Source: Echinarachnius parma (taxonomy: Eukaryota > Echinodermata > Echinoidea > Clypeasteroida > Echinarachniidae). From it: 64,000 bases of DNA. The translations under genes were made by a program, and so were the position numbers. Shown in pieces: positions 10,481 to 22,089 of this stretch (position 1 is the first letter of the stretch; every line of letters starts with the position of its first letter). The notes under the pieces are model-generated. The model was given only the letters and a program-made list of their open reading frames with translations. It did not search any database and had not been told where the DNA came from. The stretch lies in contig JBAMJV010005494.1 in assembly GCA_037951105.1 (NCBI GenBank), forward strand, positions 78,501-142,500, read 5' to 3'.

Positions 10481-10938
10481 GGGGCTTTATAAAAAAAAAA
10501 TCAAATTGAAAATAAATATAATTTAACAATTAATATTTTGTTCAAATGCATAAAGCAATTAAAAAACTGATACCGTATCAGAAAAATACATGAAAATTAA
10601 TATCACAATACATACAGGTAAATTTGTAATTGATTTGGCAAGCAATTCGCAAAACAAACAAAAAATATTATATTTCATAAACTGCACATTTGTGCTGATG
10701 GAAAGAAAAATGCATTGTACATAAACCAACACTACCAGTCTGCAACTAGATATTTACAAACATGTATGCAAAGTAGCGCTGCACATTATAAATACATCTT
10801 CTCTTCCAAAATAAGGTGCTCCAATTTAATCCATCATGATACCTAGAAAAGGTATCAAATATGGATAATTCAAGGGCATGCATGGTTTTGTAGACTGGTT
10901 CAGATGCAAGTCCATCAGTAAGACATTTACAATGTACT
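10481..10938. other. No feature seen
   Basis: AT-rich non-coding sequence. Confidence 0.3.
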
Positions 10939-11322
10939 TAAAGGGATCTAGTAACTTTGTTGACATATGCAAAAAGTGATGCATGGTTGATGCAATGTAT
11001 ATTGTTGTTATCTTATATCTCCACAGGGTATTGTGTGAAAATTACAAGTCAAATGGACATTGCATGGCCAAGTAATGAGCAAAAATGCAAAGTGATATTC
11101 ACTAACTCACTGCACTCACTTTGTACACGGTTTCAAAACTCCACGGGAGTTTTTCTTATCTGAATACTTTGATCGTACATATCTTTGTAACGAAAGGGAA
11201 ATTTGAAAAACCGAAACCTGTCCCATGATTTTATTGTTAATACGAATACAACAAGGTATGAGGGAACCGCTAGAATTAAAATTTTATTTTGAGGATTTGG
11301 ACAATGTTACTAAGTCCCTTTA
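10939..11322 (+). mobile_element. TTAA-type MITE, family A, copy 3
   Basis: 384 bp from TTAAAGGGATCTAGTAAC to GTTACTAAGTCCCTTTAA. The right third is almost identical to the truncated copy at 34875-35024, implying recent relatedness. Confidence 0.85.
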
Positions 11323-11404
11323 ACATTCACCATGTACTAAACAGGTCATGTTGCCTCTGAGGAATATTCTACTAGGATCGAAAGCTAATTAAGGCCCTTA
11401 ATTG

Positions 11405-11820
11405 ACTCTCATGTTATTACACAAGGTGGTTTTTTTTGGTAGATTTAGAATTTTCAGAAGTATTTTCCTTAATTCAAACAGGCTTGCAGAGCATAATTTA
11501 AGCATTAAGCAATGATAAAATGAACTTGCCTCAGTTCATGTACTGCACATTTTAGGTACCGTACCAAACACGGGAAGAAGGTTATTTACCGTAGAACACA
11601 CCATAAATTAGAAATTGATCATGTTATTACGCAGGCCTTTTTTTTCAGCAGTATTTTTCTTAATTCAAACAGGCTTGCAGAGCATAAAAAGCACCAGACG
11701 ATGATAGAACGAACTTGCCAGTTTGTGTCTGCGCCTTTTAGGTACCATAACAAATACGGGAAGAAGCTTTACCCTAAAATGGAAAGCTTACCCTAAAGTA
11801 AACCATAAATTATAAGTTAA
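11405..11820. repeat. Two-unit tandem duplication, period about 205 bp
   Basis: CTTAATTCAAACAGGCTTGC and GGTACC.TAC.AA.ACGGGAAGAAG occur at about 11470/11570 and again at 11651/11740. The units end in CACCATAAATTA and AACCATAAATTA. Confidence 0.75.
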
Positions 11821-12321
11821 TTGGTGGCTCTTACGGTAAGCGTGCTCATCAGTCAGTGAACTGCAGAATGACATTAACAATACATAGAGGGTTATAAATC
11901 CGCATTCACATATATTCCATTAGGCAGGTCTCGACACTAGCACTTGCTCGGTTGCAGTATACTCTCTACCCAGGTGTATAAATGGGGACCCTAACAAGCG
12001 ACTGGCTGGAATACTCCCAAGGGAGTGGAAAATGTGCACTTTGTGTTCTGGAACGATTGCATTAGATGTTATAGGCTCTATTGCAATTTGCACTCTATAG
12101 TTATAATTATTAAAAATAATTATTACAATTATTATTATTATTATTCATATTTGTATTCACATAAAAAAAGGAATTTCCATTAATTTAGAAATTGAAACTT
12201 TATAAAAACCTGTTCCCTTCGAGATTCTGAAATCCCTGTATACTATGTATAATGTACAACGCCAACCAGGTTCCCGTAGACCAGGAGTTAATGAGATGTC
12301 AGAGGGATAAATTGGGGCTTC
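11821..12321. other. No gene; decayed family E unit
   Basis: 12205-12291 is a degenerate family E unit (CCTGTTCCCTTCGAGATTC to CAGGAGTTAA). A short ATT run lies near 12125-12145. Confidence 0.4.
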
Positions 12322-12480
12322 ACATAATAATAATAATAATATACTCGGTTTGTATAATGCCTAAGCGCTTTACAATGATATTATTACCCTGGTCATAGGA
12401 TACAATGCAAACCAGCACACATTGTATGCACCATCTCCACTCCCTGGGGAGCATTCCTTCCAAGCGGCATAGACATGCTG
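12322..12480. repeat. SINE-like dispersed repeat W
   Basis: AATAATAATAATATACTCGG leads into AAGCGCTTTACAATG and GGTCATAGGATACAATG. The same order (ATA run, GTGCTTTACA, ATAGGATACAATGTC) occurs at 17613-17740. No pol III boxes were recognised, so SINE status is only a guess. Confidence 0.4.
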
Positions 12481-12607
12481 CATGTATTGTGCAGCACTAG
12501 CTTTTCCGTCTTTGGCTCCTCTTTTGTCAGGTTAAATACTATCTCTTCTACCATTTCTATTAAAAATTTGCACTGTCACTAGTGAAGCGAGGATAGATGC
12601 CGCAATG

Positions 12608-12778
12608 CAGGAATTAATTTTTTATTTTATGGGGCTACTTTTTAAATCTGATGGATATCACAAAATATTTAACATAATACCATATGGTCATTTTAGGGGC
12701 TACCTACTGAATTAAGGGGGCTATTTTGAAAATTAGGGGGGAAAATTGCCCTCAGCCCCCATATATTTCCTACCCTGA
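12608..12778. mobile_element. Dispersed repeat Q, copy 1 (CAGGAATTAATTTT ... ACCCTG)
   Basis: CAGGAATTAATTTTTT at the left and TTTCCTACCCTG at the right flank blocks of the type GGGGCTACTTTTTAAA. A related element with GGGGGCTACTTTT blocks sits at 16610-16947. Confidence 0.45.
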
Positions 12779-13539
12779 TCGATGGTGATAGATATTTGCA
12801 CCATAAGTCATTGAACCGCATCAATTACAGGCGGTTCAGAAACATCTGGTGTGTAGTATGTTACAAGGTGTGCAACAAAGACGTTTGAAGTACCAGGTGA
12901 CAATTTCACAAATGTGATGGCTGTTACACTGAGGTACTGGAATTCTCATTAAATAAAGGTATACAATGTTCTTCTTTTCATATAAGTTCTTCTTTTCAAT
13001 TAGATTTTGAAAAGGAATTTTTGAAACATACATGTAGTACTTGCGGTAATAAAAGCGGATATGTATATAAATTACATTTTTGAAAATACATTTACAATAC
13101 ATGATAAATACACAAAGTATAGTATGACCAAATTTAACAATGTATACAAAACATTGCACAGTGCATCACTTCATACTGGAAAGAAAAATATGTTGATTCT
13201 CTGTTAGCAATCTGAGCTAGAATGCTAATCCATATTTATGTTATTATTTTAGTAATTTTAAAATCATCTTGAGATGAAAAATTGAAAGCTGACAAAGAAC
13301 TCATACTATTTATGATATCATATCCTTGAAAATAGTGTCAACATTCCATTTCGAAGTAGAAATGGAAATATCATATCTTTGAAAATTGATGATATTTCAA
13401 AGAAGACATGGATATATGCTTCAATGGTTGCTGTAAATTTATATTATTTGGGTCATTTTTATATTCATTTTGATATGAAAATTGAATGTTGACAAAGAAC
13501 TTACTTAATCATTCATCAAATCATGCAGTTATTCTAAGG
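12779..13539. other. No gene seen
   Basis: AT-rich. A block with AAAATTGAA.G.TGACAAAGAACT occurs at about 13275 and 13479, a decayed duplication about 205 bp apart. Confidence 0.35.
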
Positions 13540-13739
13540 CGTGTTCACAGTAAAAATGCAAATATGCTTCCTTCCATGGTTGCTGTGAAGCGAAACGCGG
13601 CGGTGATTTGAATTTCAGCGTGATCACAAAGTTTGACTTCTCAGGAAAGTAATACACCGCCGCCAAGGATTTCTAAATGTCACGAGGAGATGAGGAAATT
13701 CACTTTCCAATTTACACAATAAGCGGACCAATTTCCCTC

Positions 13740-14960
13740 TCAAGATAACACTTCAGACCGTGGCTGTACATGATGGTCACCAAAGTAGACGAAACTGACG
13801 TCAAATATAAACTCTTGAAAAGACTCGACCTTGCCTTTGTGTCTTCTCTGGTTTGAAATTTGTTGTTTTGTGTCGTCCTCCGAAAACTTGATTTTAACCC
13901 AGCATACAGGGAATCTTGGAATTGGTTAAACATAAAAGTCTAAAAAGGTAGATGAAATATCAAATATAAACTCTTGAAATGCATAACTTTGTCTTTGCGT
14001 CTTCTCAGTTTTGAAATGCGAGATTTTTGTGACATGATGCAATTTTTTTAACATAAAGGTCTATTAGAGGTTTAAACAAAACTTACCTCAAATATAAACC
14101 CTTGAAAAGTTTGACCTTCGCTACATAAGTTGGGTCTTCTCTATTTGAATCTTGTTGTTTTATTAGTCTTCCTCTGAAAACTTGATTGCAAACCAGCTTA
14201 CTATGCTTGCATACATACATACAGTACACCCTGGAATTGGTTTAACATAAAAGTCTCAAAGGTAGACAAAATATCATTCAAATATAAACTCTTGAAATGT
14301 ATAACCGTGCCTTTGTGTTTTTTTCTTTTTTGAAATGCGAGATATTTTGATTTCTCCACCAAAAAACTTGACTTTCAATGAGTCCTCCAGATGCTTGCAT
14401 GCAGTACATATTGTTTTTTTGTTCAACATACAGGTCTCAGAGATAAACAAAACTGATATCCAATATAAACTCTCAAAACATCTGTCTTTGCCCCTCCGTC
14501 TGAGATTTGTGTTTTGTGTTTTGGTTCGTGTTTTGTGTTTGTGTTTGTGTTTTGTGTATTGGTTCCTCCAACAAATAACTTGATTTTAAACTAAGTGCGT
14601 TTTTTTTTTTGGCAATATATATTTGCTTATATTGCAAATCAGAGTTAAACAAAACTGGGAGGTGCTTCACGAACATTTTAAAAATTTAAATAAATTCTAA
14701 GTTAAACTTATAATTATATAAATTAATAATTGCCCCTGTGTCTCCACTGTTTGAAATTTGAGTTATTTTGGTTCCTCCAACAAACAACTTGATTTTAAAC
14801 TAGGGCAGTTTTCTGTTTTGCATATATTTGCATATATTTGCTAATCAGAGTTAAACAAAACTGGTAGGTGTTTTACTAACATTTTAAAATGAACTTGAAT
14901 TCTCAGTTAAACTAATAATAATATAAATTAATAATCATGTCTAAGTCATTTTGGAAAAAG
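13740..14960. repeat. Diverged tandem array, period about 150-200 bp
   Basis: Seven or so units share CAAATATAAACTCTTGAAA, then a CTTTG.GTCTTCTC.GTTTGAAAT stretch and a T-rich TTGTTTTG part, then CC.AAAACTTGATTTTAAAC. Units are centred near 13800, 13965, 14095, 14285, 14460, 14690 and 14880. Divergence rises to the right. Confidence 0.7.
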
Positions 14961-14987
14961 ACCTAAAGTAAATTGATCACTTTAACA

Positions 14988-15175
14988 CAGTGGCATAGTG
15001 ACGGGGGGGGGGGGGGGGGGGGGGGGGGGGCATGGGGGGCACGTGCCACCCCCAATAATTTGAAGAAAAAAAACAATAGGAAACATAAGGGGACATTGTT
15101 TTTAAATACAAATAAATACATAAGGTGTGTCCCCCCCCCCCCCACCCCAAATCAGTCAGAACACAGTACGCCACT
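14988..15175. mobile_element. Poly-G/poly-C element, family I, copy 2
   Basis: CAGTGGCATAGTGAC, a run of about 28 G, CATGGGGGGCACGTGCCACC, AAGGGGACATTG, poly-C and the end GTACGCCACT. The same order of blocks as in copy 1. Confidence 0.7.
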
Positions 15176-15334
15176 TCTTTAGCATTCATGTTCTCTGTCC
15201 ATTCAGCCCATCCCTTACTCTTGATAAGTCTTGATCGTACAATTGCATTCGCCTCATAATCGGATCTCTTTCTGCTCTGCTTTCTGCTTCATTTTCCTCA
15301 CACGTGGTCAGCGGTAAAGTGGTTCTGAAAACAG

Positions 15335-15780
15335 CATTGACCTGGTTTCTTGGAGCATTGATCTTTCACACTGGAGCGGCAGAAGGTGATTAACGCATGG
15401 GCATAGCGTCCTTCTGCTACTAAGCTAAAGAAAAAATCCCTTTAACCCTTTGCCTACGGGAATCTGGTGTGCCCTGTATTAACTCTATGGGAAATTAAAC
15501 ATCTCGAAAGTCAAGGGGTTAAATGATGCTGGTCCATTCAAGAAAAGCTAGATATTCTTTGACCAGTTTTTAAATTTTAGCATTGATATTTCACACTGAG
15601 TGAGCGGCAGAAGGTCATTACATCTATAGCGTTTTTCTGTTGCTAAAGTAAACATAGGACAAAATCCCCTTGAGGCTGGTCCATTCAAGAAAAGCTAGAT
15701 ATTCTTTGACCTGGTTTCTGTGAGCACTGATCTTCAACACTGAATGAGCGGCAGAAAGTCACTACACCTATTGAGTATTC
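15335..15780. repeat. Three-unit tandem repeat with a family E insertion
   Basis: TGACCTGGTTTCTTGGAGCA, GAGCGGCAGAAGGTGATTA and GCATAGCGTCCTTCTGCT recur at about 15348-15410, 15560-15640 and 15700-15800. The family E unit TTAACCCTTTGCCTACGGG to AAGGGGTTAA at 15442-15522 sits inside the first spacer. Confidence 0.65.
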
Positions 15781-15938
15781 ACAGGAATAGCGTCCTTTTG
15801 CTGCTACGCAAAATACAAAACCCCCCTTCCCCATGAGTTGCCTGCATGAAAAGAATATAGATATTTTCTGTGAAGATGCTATTTATAGTGTGAAATCCAC
15901 AGATTGATGTGTTGTGATATATTGGGTCAGGCTTGTTG

Positions 15939-15999
15939 ATGTCCACTGAAGGCAGGTTGTTTGCTATAGACAGGTGGCCACTAAGACAGGTTTGACAGT
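15939..15999. repeat. Dispersed repeat X (CAGGTGGCCAC motif)
   Basis: AGGCAGGTTGTTTGCTATAG, CAGGTGGCCAC and AAGACAGGTTTGACAGTA recur, sometimes inverted, at 19709-19756, 19972-20010, 20885-20937 and 20967-21035. Confidence 0.5.
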
Positions 16000-16266
16000 A
16001 TATGTGACCGGCTATAGCAAAACCCTGCACTTGTCGGTAATTCATGTCTTGGAGAAATGGGCATTTTAAGTTCACAAAATGTGTGTAAAAGACTTATAAA
16101 TGATTGTCAAATTGAAACAATCTTATCTTCGCCAATTATTGACCAATTTGTTAGAACAAAGCAGCAAATGAAAGCTTGTGATAAGGCCTTTCTAATGGAA
16201 TGAAAATCTATATTTTGATTTTTACCGACAAGTGCAGTGTCATGCTATATATAGCTGGTCACATAT
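16000..16266. mobile_element. MITE family O, copy 1 (TATGTGACCGGCTATAGC ends)
   Basis: TATGTGACCGGCTATAGCAA with CCCTGCACTTGTCGG at the left is mirrored by CCGACAAGTGCAG then TATATATAGCTGGTCACATA at the right, 267 bp in all. Two further copies lie at 46824-47085 and 48299-48568. The interior GAAAGCTTGTGATAAGGCC is conserved. Confidence 0.8.
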
Positions 16267-16550
16267 ACTGGCCAGGGAAGGGTTCATCAAACTGGAGAGG
16301 GAAAAAAACATCCTTCTATTTGTAAAGATGCAGAGCAGTCAGCAGTATTAGTTGAACATCTGTTTTCCCATAAGGGCTCAGCTTTCCATTGTGGTCAAGA
16401 GTGAAAAGGAACGTTGCCATTTGTAAAGATTCTGCTTTATAAATAGTAGAGCACCTGGAGTCCCCAAGGTCCATTATGATACATAATCAATAGCTGAAGA
16501 TGACTATTGTATGCCGAGCATTATATCATTTCAATATCTTCCATTAAGAA
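16267..16550. other. No feature seen
   Basis: Unique-looking non-coding sequence. Confidence 0.3.
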
Positions 16551-17125
16551 AGAGAAGGGCGTTAAGTCACTTTTTGCACTTCAGAGATAATCATGTTTAA
16601 TGACTCAAAGCAGGGAAAAAAATACACGGGGGCAGCAGGCGAATTCGCCCCCGAAATGCCCAAAAGAGCCCCCCCCCAAAAAAAAAAAAAAAAAAACAAC
16701 ATTTTTTTTTTTTTTTTTTTTTTTTTCTTCATTTTTTTTATTTTTGGGGGGATTTTCTGTTTGGATTGTGATCTAATGCTTATCAGATGATCACTTACAG
16801 CATTAGAGCTAAATAGTAGCCCCTGAAATTTGAGAAAAAAAAGAGAAATTATAAAAGTAGCCCCCGAAAGTTGGAAAAGTAGCCCCCGAAAACTTCCATA
16901 AAATCAAAAAGGGAGCCCCCGAAATAGAAATATTAATTTTGTCCCTGACTCAAAGCCATTAATTATGCAGATATCAAATGTAGCACTCTTTTAGATTTTA
17001 CAAATATCCCCCAAATTATTCATAATTATCATCTGAATAGTTTGCATCAGATTGTGGAAGCTCATACCAACAAGATGTGTAACTGAATTTAACTTTCAAA
17101 ATTGGCATTAACGCCCTTCTCACTC
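16551..17125. mobile_element. Inverted-end element P (GAGAAGGGCGTTAA)
   Basis: AAGAGAAGGGCGTTAAGTC at the left is mirrored by ATTAACGCCCTTCTCACTC at the right. A second repeat (Q2, 16610-16947) lies inside. Fragments of the same end motif occur singly near 34735 and 35383. Confidence 0.5.
16610..16947. mobile_element. Dispersed repeat Q, copy 2
   Basis: CAGGGAAAAAAATACACGGG at the left and AATTTTGTCCCTG at the right enclose A and T homopolymers and blocks of the type AGTAGCCCCCGAAA repeated three times. Confidence 0.5.
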
Positions 17126-17448
17126 TCATCCGAAGATACGCTCTTCATTGCTTAATTCTATATCCAGGAAGTTGCAGGACATATGTCATACCAGTCACCT
17201 TGATACACGATCGATACTTGATGGTCAGTAGGAGAGAAACCATTTTGTTATTTTTTTTATTTCAAATAGAGTTTCTCTTCAGTAATGGAAGCTCAAGAAT
17301 TTTCTTGAAAGATGGAGAAAATTAGAAAACTTTCTGGTGGTTACTATATTTTTTAGTTAAGTGCACGGCAACAAACTGCCAAATAATACATTTCTTACAA
17401 AATACAAAATGTTATATATATATAATGAGCTTGATTTCTACAACACCA
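17126..17448. other. No feature seen
   Basis: AT-rich non-coding sequence. Confidence 0.3.
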
Positions 17449-17612
17449 TGGTCCCGTTGCAGAAAGAGATGCATTCGATTGCAAAGTTGCAATTAATTGC
17501 AAGTCTGAAAATTTGCGCATTTGAACCAATCAGATGAGCGCATTTAGTCACATGATCGGACTTGATTAATTGCAACGTTACAATCGATTGCATCTCTTTC
17601 TGCAACGGGCCC
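17449..17612. mobile_element. MITE family L, copy 2
   Basis: GTCCCGTTGCAGAAAGAGAT and ATCTCTTTCTGCAACGGGCC are mirrored. Inside them lie GATTGCAAAGTTGCAATTAA and TTAATTGCAACGTTACAATC, so each arm is itself rich in small palindromes. Length 164 bp. Confidence 0.8.
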
Positions 17613-17830
17613 TTATTAGATATAATATATCATATCTAATAAGTGCTTTACACTTGTAATTACCCCAGCTATAGGATACAATGTCAGAATGGACGGTTAT
17701 GATAATTCTCTGCACCATTGAACAGTTTATTAAGTACAATTCCATATTAACTGTAATGTACGCTTGACCGATCAGTTTACGATGAATAAATACAACAAGC
17801 AAATGTTACTTCAAAATGAAGGTAAGCCCT
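17613..17830. repeat. Dispersed repeat W, copy
   Basis: TTATTAGATATAATATATCATATCTAATAA is a palindrome-like start (stated by position 17613-17642), then GTGCTTTACA and ATAGGATACAATGTC match the 12322 copy. Confidence 0.4.
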
Positions 17831-18468
17831 CGTTTTATCCAATCTACTAGTAAGCCAGTATGAGAAAACTATATCAAGAAAAGCCAAGAAGATGACTGTG
17901 CGGGACTTTTGATCAGCTCAGCGTTGCAATTTTGTCGCAGTTCATCGCTCGCATGGCACAGATTCCCTGGTAAATCCCCCGCCGTGTAATTAATCGGCTA
18001 TGAACCGCGACACGTCACCATAATGCACATGCGGGACTAAGAGGGGGGGGGGGGGGGGGGCTAATGTTAATGTACAACCTTTAATGTTAACCTACATTGT
18101 ACATGAGAAGAATATATTTTTCATGTAATATATCTTGTCACTAAAAGGTTGGGATTTGGGGGCGGGTAGGATAACCCACTTTTTCTTACAAGGCACGTCT
18201 ACCATTTCAAGCCAGACACATATAAACAAGATCTGAAATTAAACACTATAAGAATTAAGGGGGCTAGATTCTGTCTTTTATGATTTGTGGGGTCCAATCA
18301 TGATTTAAGATATGGGAGGGGGGTAATTTGACAGATTTGGGGGTTATAGTATTCTTCTACGGCTTCTCTTTTGGTTGAAGTACCCCAAGTACCATATATA
18401 GTAGTTTATTTTCAACTGCCTCCTAGCTACTGAATTCAGCCTCAAATGAGGGAGGGCCTACTGGCAGC
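17831..18468. other. No gene; G18 tract
   Basis: A run of about 18 G ends at 18060. GGGGG-containing text around 18280-18345 looks like a decayed Q-type repeat. No gene seen. Confidence 0.35.
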
Positions 18469-19032
18469 ATGCTGTCTAGATGGAATACATATAATAGAAT
18501 ACAGAAGAGGGGTGTAAACTGTATGGGATGGGGTCCATTGCCCGCCGCCCCTCCCCTCCCCCCCTCCCCTCCTAATTGTTACTCTGATTTTTCCCTTTCT
18601 ACCCTATTCAGGGCTCTGCCACTGACAACCCAATTCACGGGGGACCACTGGAGGCTGCCGTCTACGTGAAATCCATTTTAATGGAGTACTATCGATGTCT
18701 GAAATGAGGTATGCTGTGGAGCCATTGTCCCATTGGCCCTCACCGCCTCTCTATATGCCTCCCTGATTGCTTCCATACATGGCCCCTACCCCTACCCCCT
18801 AGCCCACCCCCCCCCCCCCCCCCCCCCTCCCCCCTCCCACATACATACCCCACTTATTAACTGTCTCCAAAGTGCCCTCTCCCTAGATCTGCCTGTAACA
18901 ACAAAATATTCTTGGGGACCACTGGCTGGTGTCTATGCATTGAGTACTTAACCCTGACAAGACTATCGTTTGGTATTCTCTATGTATTTGCTTTAGACCA
19001 CAGTATAGGGTTTTTCTTGGACTATATAGTCC

Positions 19033-19125
19033 TTAACCTGTTCAGGACTGGTCCCGATAATAATCTGGCTTGGGTCTATGGAGATTACATGTTATAGGAA
19101 AATCAATCAGTACTGAATGGGTTAA
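19033..19125. mobile_element. 93-bp TTAA unit, family G
   Basis: TTAACCTGTTCAGGACTGG at the left and CAGTACTGAATGGGTTAA at the right are mirrored, and both outer ends are TTAA. The interior has TTGGGTCTATGGAG. Related units lie at 23135-23225, 48201-48290, 49236-49678, 49799-49888 and 63875-63966. Confidence 0.7.
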
Positions 19126-19164
19126 GAGATGCATGCTGTAGGCAAGCCTCCACAATAACTTTTT

Positions 19165-19410
19165 TTCTGTATTGGCCCATTCGGGCAAGTAAAATCATAC
19201 ATTTTGAAATTTTACTAGCCCCAATATAAAATTTACTTGCCCTCTTACTTCTAGATGAGATAACACATATGAAATTACATTGTTATCTTGTATTTGAAAA
19301 ATTATTAAGTTGCCCGATCAGGCAAGCAGACTAGACAATTTTTACAATTTTACTTGCCCAACACCAATTTTTACTTGCCCCAGGCAAGCGGGCAAGTGAT
19401 AGTGTCTAAC
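19165..19410. repeat. Dispersed repeat J, copy 2
   Basis: GGCCCATTCGGGCAAG starts the block. ACTTGCCC occurs four times, and GGCAAGCGGGCAAG ends it. Confidence 0.5.
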
Positions 19411-19499
19411 TAACTGCCTTCTCCCAGGCTATGCCACTGTCAAGACCCCAGTTGATGGGGGACCACTGACTGCTGTCTACGCTAAGTCCATTTAGAGTA

Positions 19500-20359
19500 C
19501 TTAAGAGGGGCATCCTGGGGGGGTTCTCTGATGTATCTAGAGAAAAACACGAGGAGGTTCGGTTTCGGGGTTGAAAAGACGGATCCTAGACAAACATGTT
19601 TATTCATCCGATTTGTTTCATTCGTCCTGTGCATTGAGAGTCGATTCCATGCACGTACAGTGGTCTGCTTTATGTGCCAAACAGTGCAGACGTTGCATTG
19701 CAAGTATGGTCAAACCTGTTTCAGTGGTCACCTGTCTATAGCAGCCAACTTCACTATCTATTTTTCTTTATGCCGTCCACACCATCGCCTGGATGTGTGA
19801 TAGTTTCTGTTTCACAATTGCTTGCTTTGCCACATCTTCCTGTCCTTATTCTTTTGGCTTGAGTTACAGCATTAATGCATCTAGTGGCACAGTCCTCTTT
19901 TATGCAATCTGTTTTCACTATAGTACCCACCAAAAAGGATGCCCTTCAGAGAAAAAAAATGTTACGGCACCTTTCTATAGAGGTCACCTGCCTGTGGCCA
20001 CTTTTCTTGTTTTCTGGTCCTTAGTTGGTTACTATACATGTTCCCTACTAGATTTTACAATCCCCATAGAGTTGATATACATGTAGGACCCTCTAGGCTC
20101 TCAGATCATAGGCAATGGGTTAACCTGTTCCCTACTGGATTTCAAAATCTCCATAAGGTAAGTGTATGACCCACCAGGCTCCCATAGGCAAATGGGTCAG
20201 TACAATTACGCTGTAATCGAAGTAGAGCTTTTTTTAAATATAACACAATTGTTTTTTTTTCCATAATCTACAGTCAGGGAAATCCTGGTCAAATACTCAG
20301 AGAATTGATATCTAACATTTTTAAAATAAGAATATAGAGCAGATCCCTTACACTTTTCC
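19500..20359. other. Fragments of repeats X and E; no gene seen
   Basis: X fragments lie at 19709-19756 and 19972-20010. Two family E units in tandem and in inverted orientation (TGTTCCCTACTAGATTTTAC and CTGTTCCCTACTGGATTTC starts) occupy about 20037-20200. The overlapping open frames at 19480-20090 show no domain. Confidence 0.45.
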
Positions 20360-20611
20360 TAAAGGCCCAGTCACATATCACCGGATAGCGTATACAGATG
20401 CCCAACGGAAAGTCCAATTTTCAATCCGTTTGTCTCTGTTCGTATGCATTTCTTGTCCGTTCCTTGTCAGTTGTTCATTGTACGTTGTTCTATCCGGGGG
20501 AATGTTTTGTGCATGAAGCAATGGAGACGACTTTCACCACAGTATAATTTGAATTTGCAAATTTATTGGGCATATGTTTACGACATCCGGTGATATGTGA
20601 CCGGGCCTTAA
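20360..20611. mobile_element. TTAA-type MITE, family Y
   Basis: TAAAGGCCCAGTCACATATC at the left and GATATGTGACCGGGCCTTAA at the right are mirrored, followed inward by ACCGGATAGCG and CATCCGG. Length 252 bp. Only one copy in the window. Confidence 0.7.
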
Positions 20612-20884
20612 AGCAGTATCATGCCTGATTTGCATTGCACCGATAATCTGTTTGATCCTGCCAGCGTATAGATCCAACCACAGATATCTCAGCCACCATA
20701 TTCAATAGGATTTAATGTGGTAATATGCGTTTCATATATTAGAAATGTGAGAACATAATATATTTAACCTTTTCTACAAGTATTCAAAACCGATTTAAAA
20801 GCAAGGATACTGTAAAAAAAAATTTGAAAAAGAATTATGGTGCATAGAGTTTAACCTATATAGTGACCATCTAAGGGAAACTAG
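20612..20884. other. No feature seen
   Basis: AT-rich non-coding sequence. Confidence 0.3.
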
Positions 20885-21035
20885 AAGAGTGGCCACTGTA
20901 GGCAGGTGACCTCTATAAACAGGTTCTATAACACAGATTTGTCTCAGCAGGGGGTCATTTTCAGTGGCCATGCACTGCAGGCAGGTTGGCTGCTATGGAC
21001 AGGTGGTCACAAAGACAGGTTGGACTGTCAAGTAC
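20885..21035. repeat. Dispersed repeat X, two adjacent copies
   Basis: GTGGCCACTGTAGGCAGGTG with CTCTATAAACAGGTT, then AGGCAGGTTGGCTGCTATGG with CAGGTGGTCAC and AAGACAGGTTGG. Confidence 0.5.
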
Positions 21036-21037
21036 CA

Positions 21038-21235
21038 ATAGACCGCTTCTGTAATGTATGCAAATAATATGGGTATGACGTAAGACTCCCCGTTGGCAAG
21101 CTGAACAATAGTAACTAGGTCCAGCAAGCTAAGTTTGCTGGAGCTTGCCGGACCTAGTTACTATTGTTAAGCTTGCCAACGGGGAGTATGACGTCATACG
21201 CATATTATTTGCATACATTACAGAAGTGGTCTATT
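21038..21235. mobile_element. 198-bp near-perfect palindromic element K
   Basis: The outer ends AATAGACCGCTTCTGTAATG and CATTACAGAAGTGGTCTATT are mirrored, and complementarity continues inward through TATGCAAATAAT, CTCCCCGTTGGCAAGCT and TAGTAACTAGGTCC to a central AGCAAGCTAAGTTTGCT. Almost the whole element is stem. It contains the full CRE-like palindrome TGACGTCA at 21189-21196. TSD candidates are unclear. Confidence 0.8.
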
Positions 21236-21317
21236 CGGGACTGTTCCTGAAAATACTTGGATAGGTCAAGGCAGAATGAACCAAAATGTTGTCTATTCTC
21301 AAATAGGTGGGCATGGT

Positions 21318-21412
21318 TTGTTCGTTCGTTTCGTTCGTTCGTTCGTTCGTCCGTTCGTCCGTCCGTCCGTCCGCCCGTCCGTTAATTCATTTGTTTGTTT
21401 GTTAGTTCGTTT
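21318..21412. repeat. GTTC / GTCC microsatellite
   Basis: GTTC units pass into GTCC units and then GTTTGTTT. Confidence 0.85.
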
Positions 21413-22089
21413 TGGGGAGTTTGTCCTTTACCCCTTTCTAAAGGCGCATTAGGGTGGCGGCTTCGGATTGCACAACATATAATCTATGTTTGATCTCACA
21501 AGCGTGAATACCTTCTATCACATTACACAATAACTTATCCATGCATTTGATGTGATCATAGATAAATGTACATGTATACATACAGCCCTAAGGGCTTAGT
21601 TGGAGAAAGGGGATAGAGTCGTTGCTCCAATTTGACGATCAACGTTTCACTGAGAAAGAAGAGAACAAATTTAAAGGTTTGAAATCAAGATGGCATTTAA
21701 AACTGTGTTATTAGAACATGAATTGTTATACTTTAACATCAATGCTATGGAGAAAAAATCAAACCTTAAATTCGCTGCGATTTAGATTTACAGACTGAAA
21801 AAATATTCACTGATTTCAGAAAGATAAGAAGAAAACTGATTCTCCATTTTTGCTAAACCAAGGTTATTTAGGGACCCGTCCAGGAAAGGGTTAAACTAAA
21901 GCGCAATTTTTAAATTTGGTTATTAAATAGTAACTTTTAACAAACGTAAAAACCTGAGGAGAAAACCTTTTTTTGTAAAAGAGTAACTTGAAACTAGACT
22001 AAACAACACCTTTTAGCCTACATTTCATACCCCAAATTCTATACAGCAATTGCTCATTCCAACAGTCTTTAGAGTAGACTAAAGGCAAA
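21413..22089. other. No feature seen
   Basis: Unique-looking non-coding sequence with no recognisable exon. Confidence 0.35.

Larger units (their letters stand above)
18600..19500. repeat. Diverged three-unit repeat (GGGGGACCACTG.CTG)
   Basis: The block GGGGGACCACTGGAGGCTGC then GTCTACG...TCCATTT.GAGTAC occurs at about 18638, 18913 and 19458. Each is preceded by a C-rich tract or a GCTCTGCCACTG/GCTATGCCACTG block. A family G unit and repeat J copy 2 lie between the last two. Confidence 0.5.
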
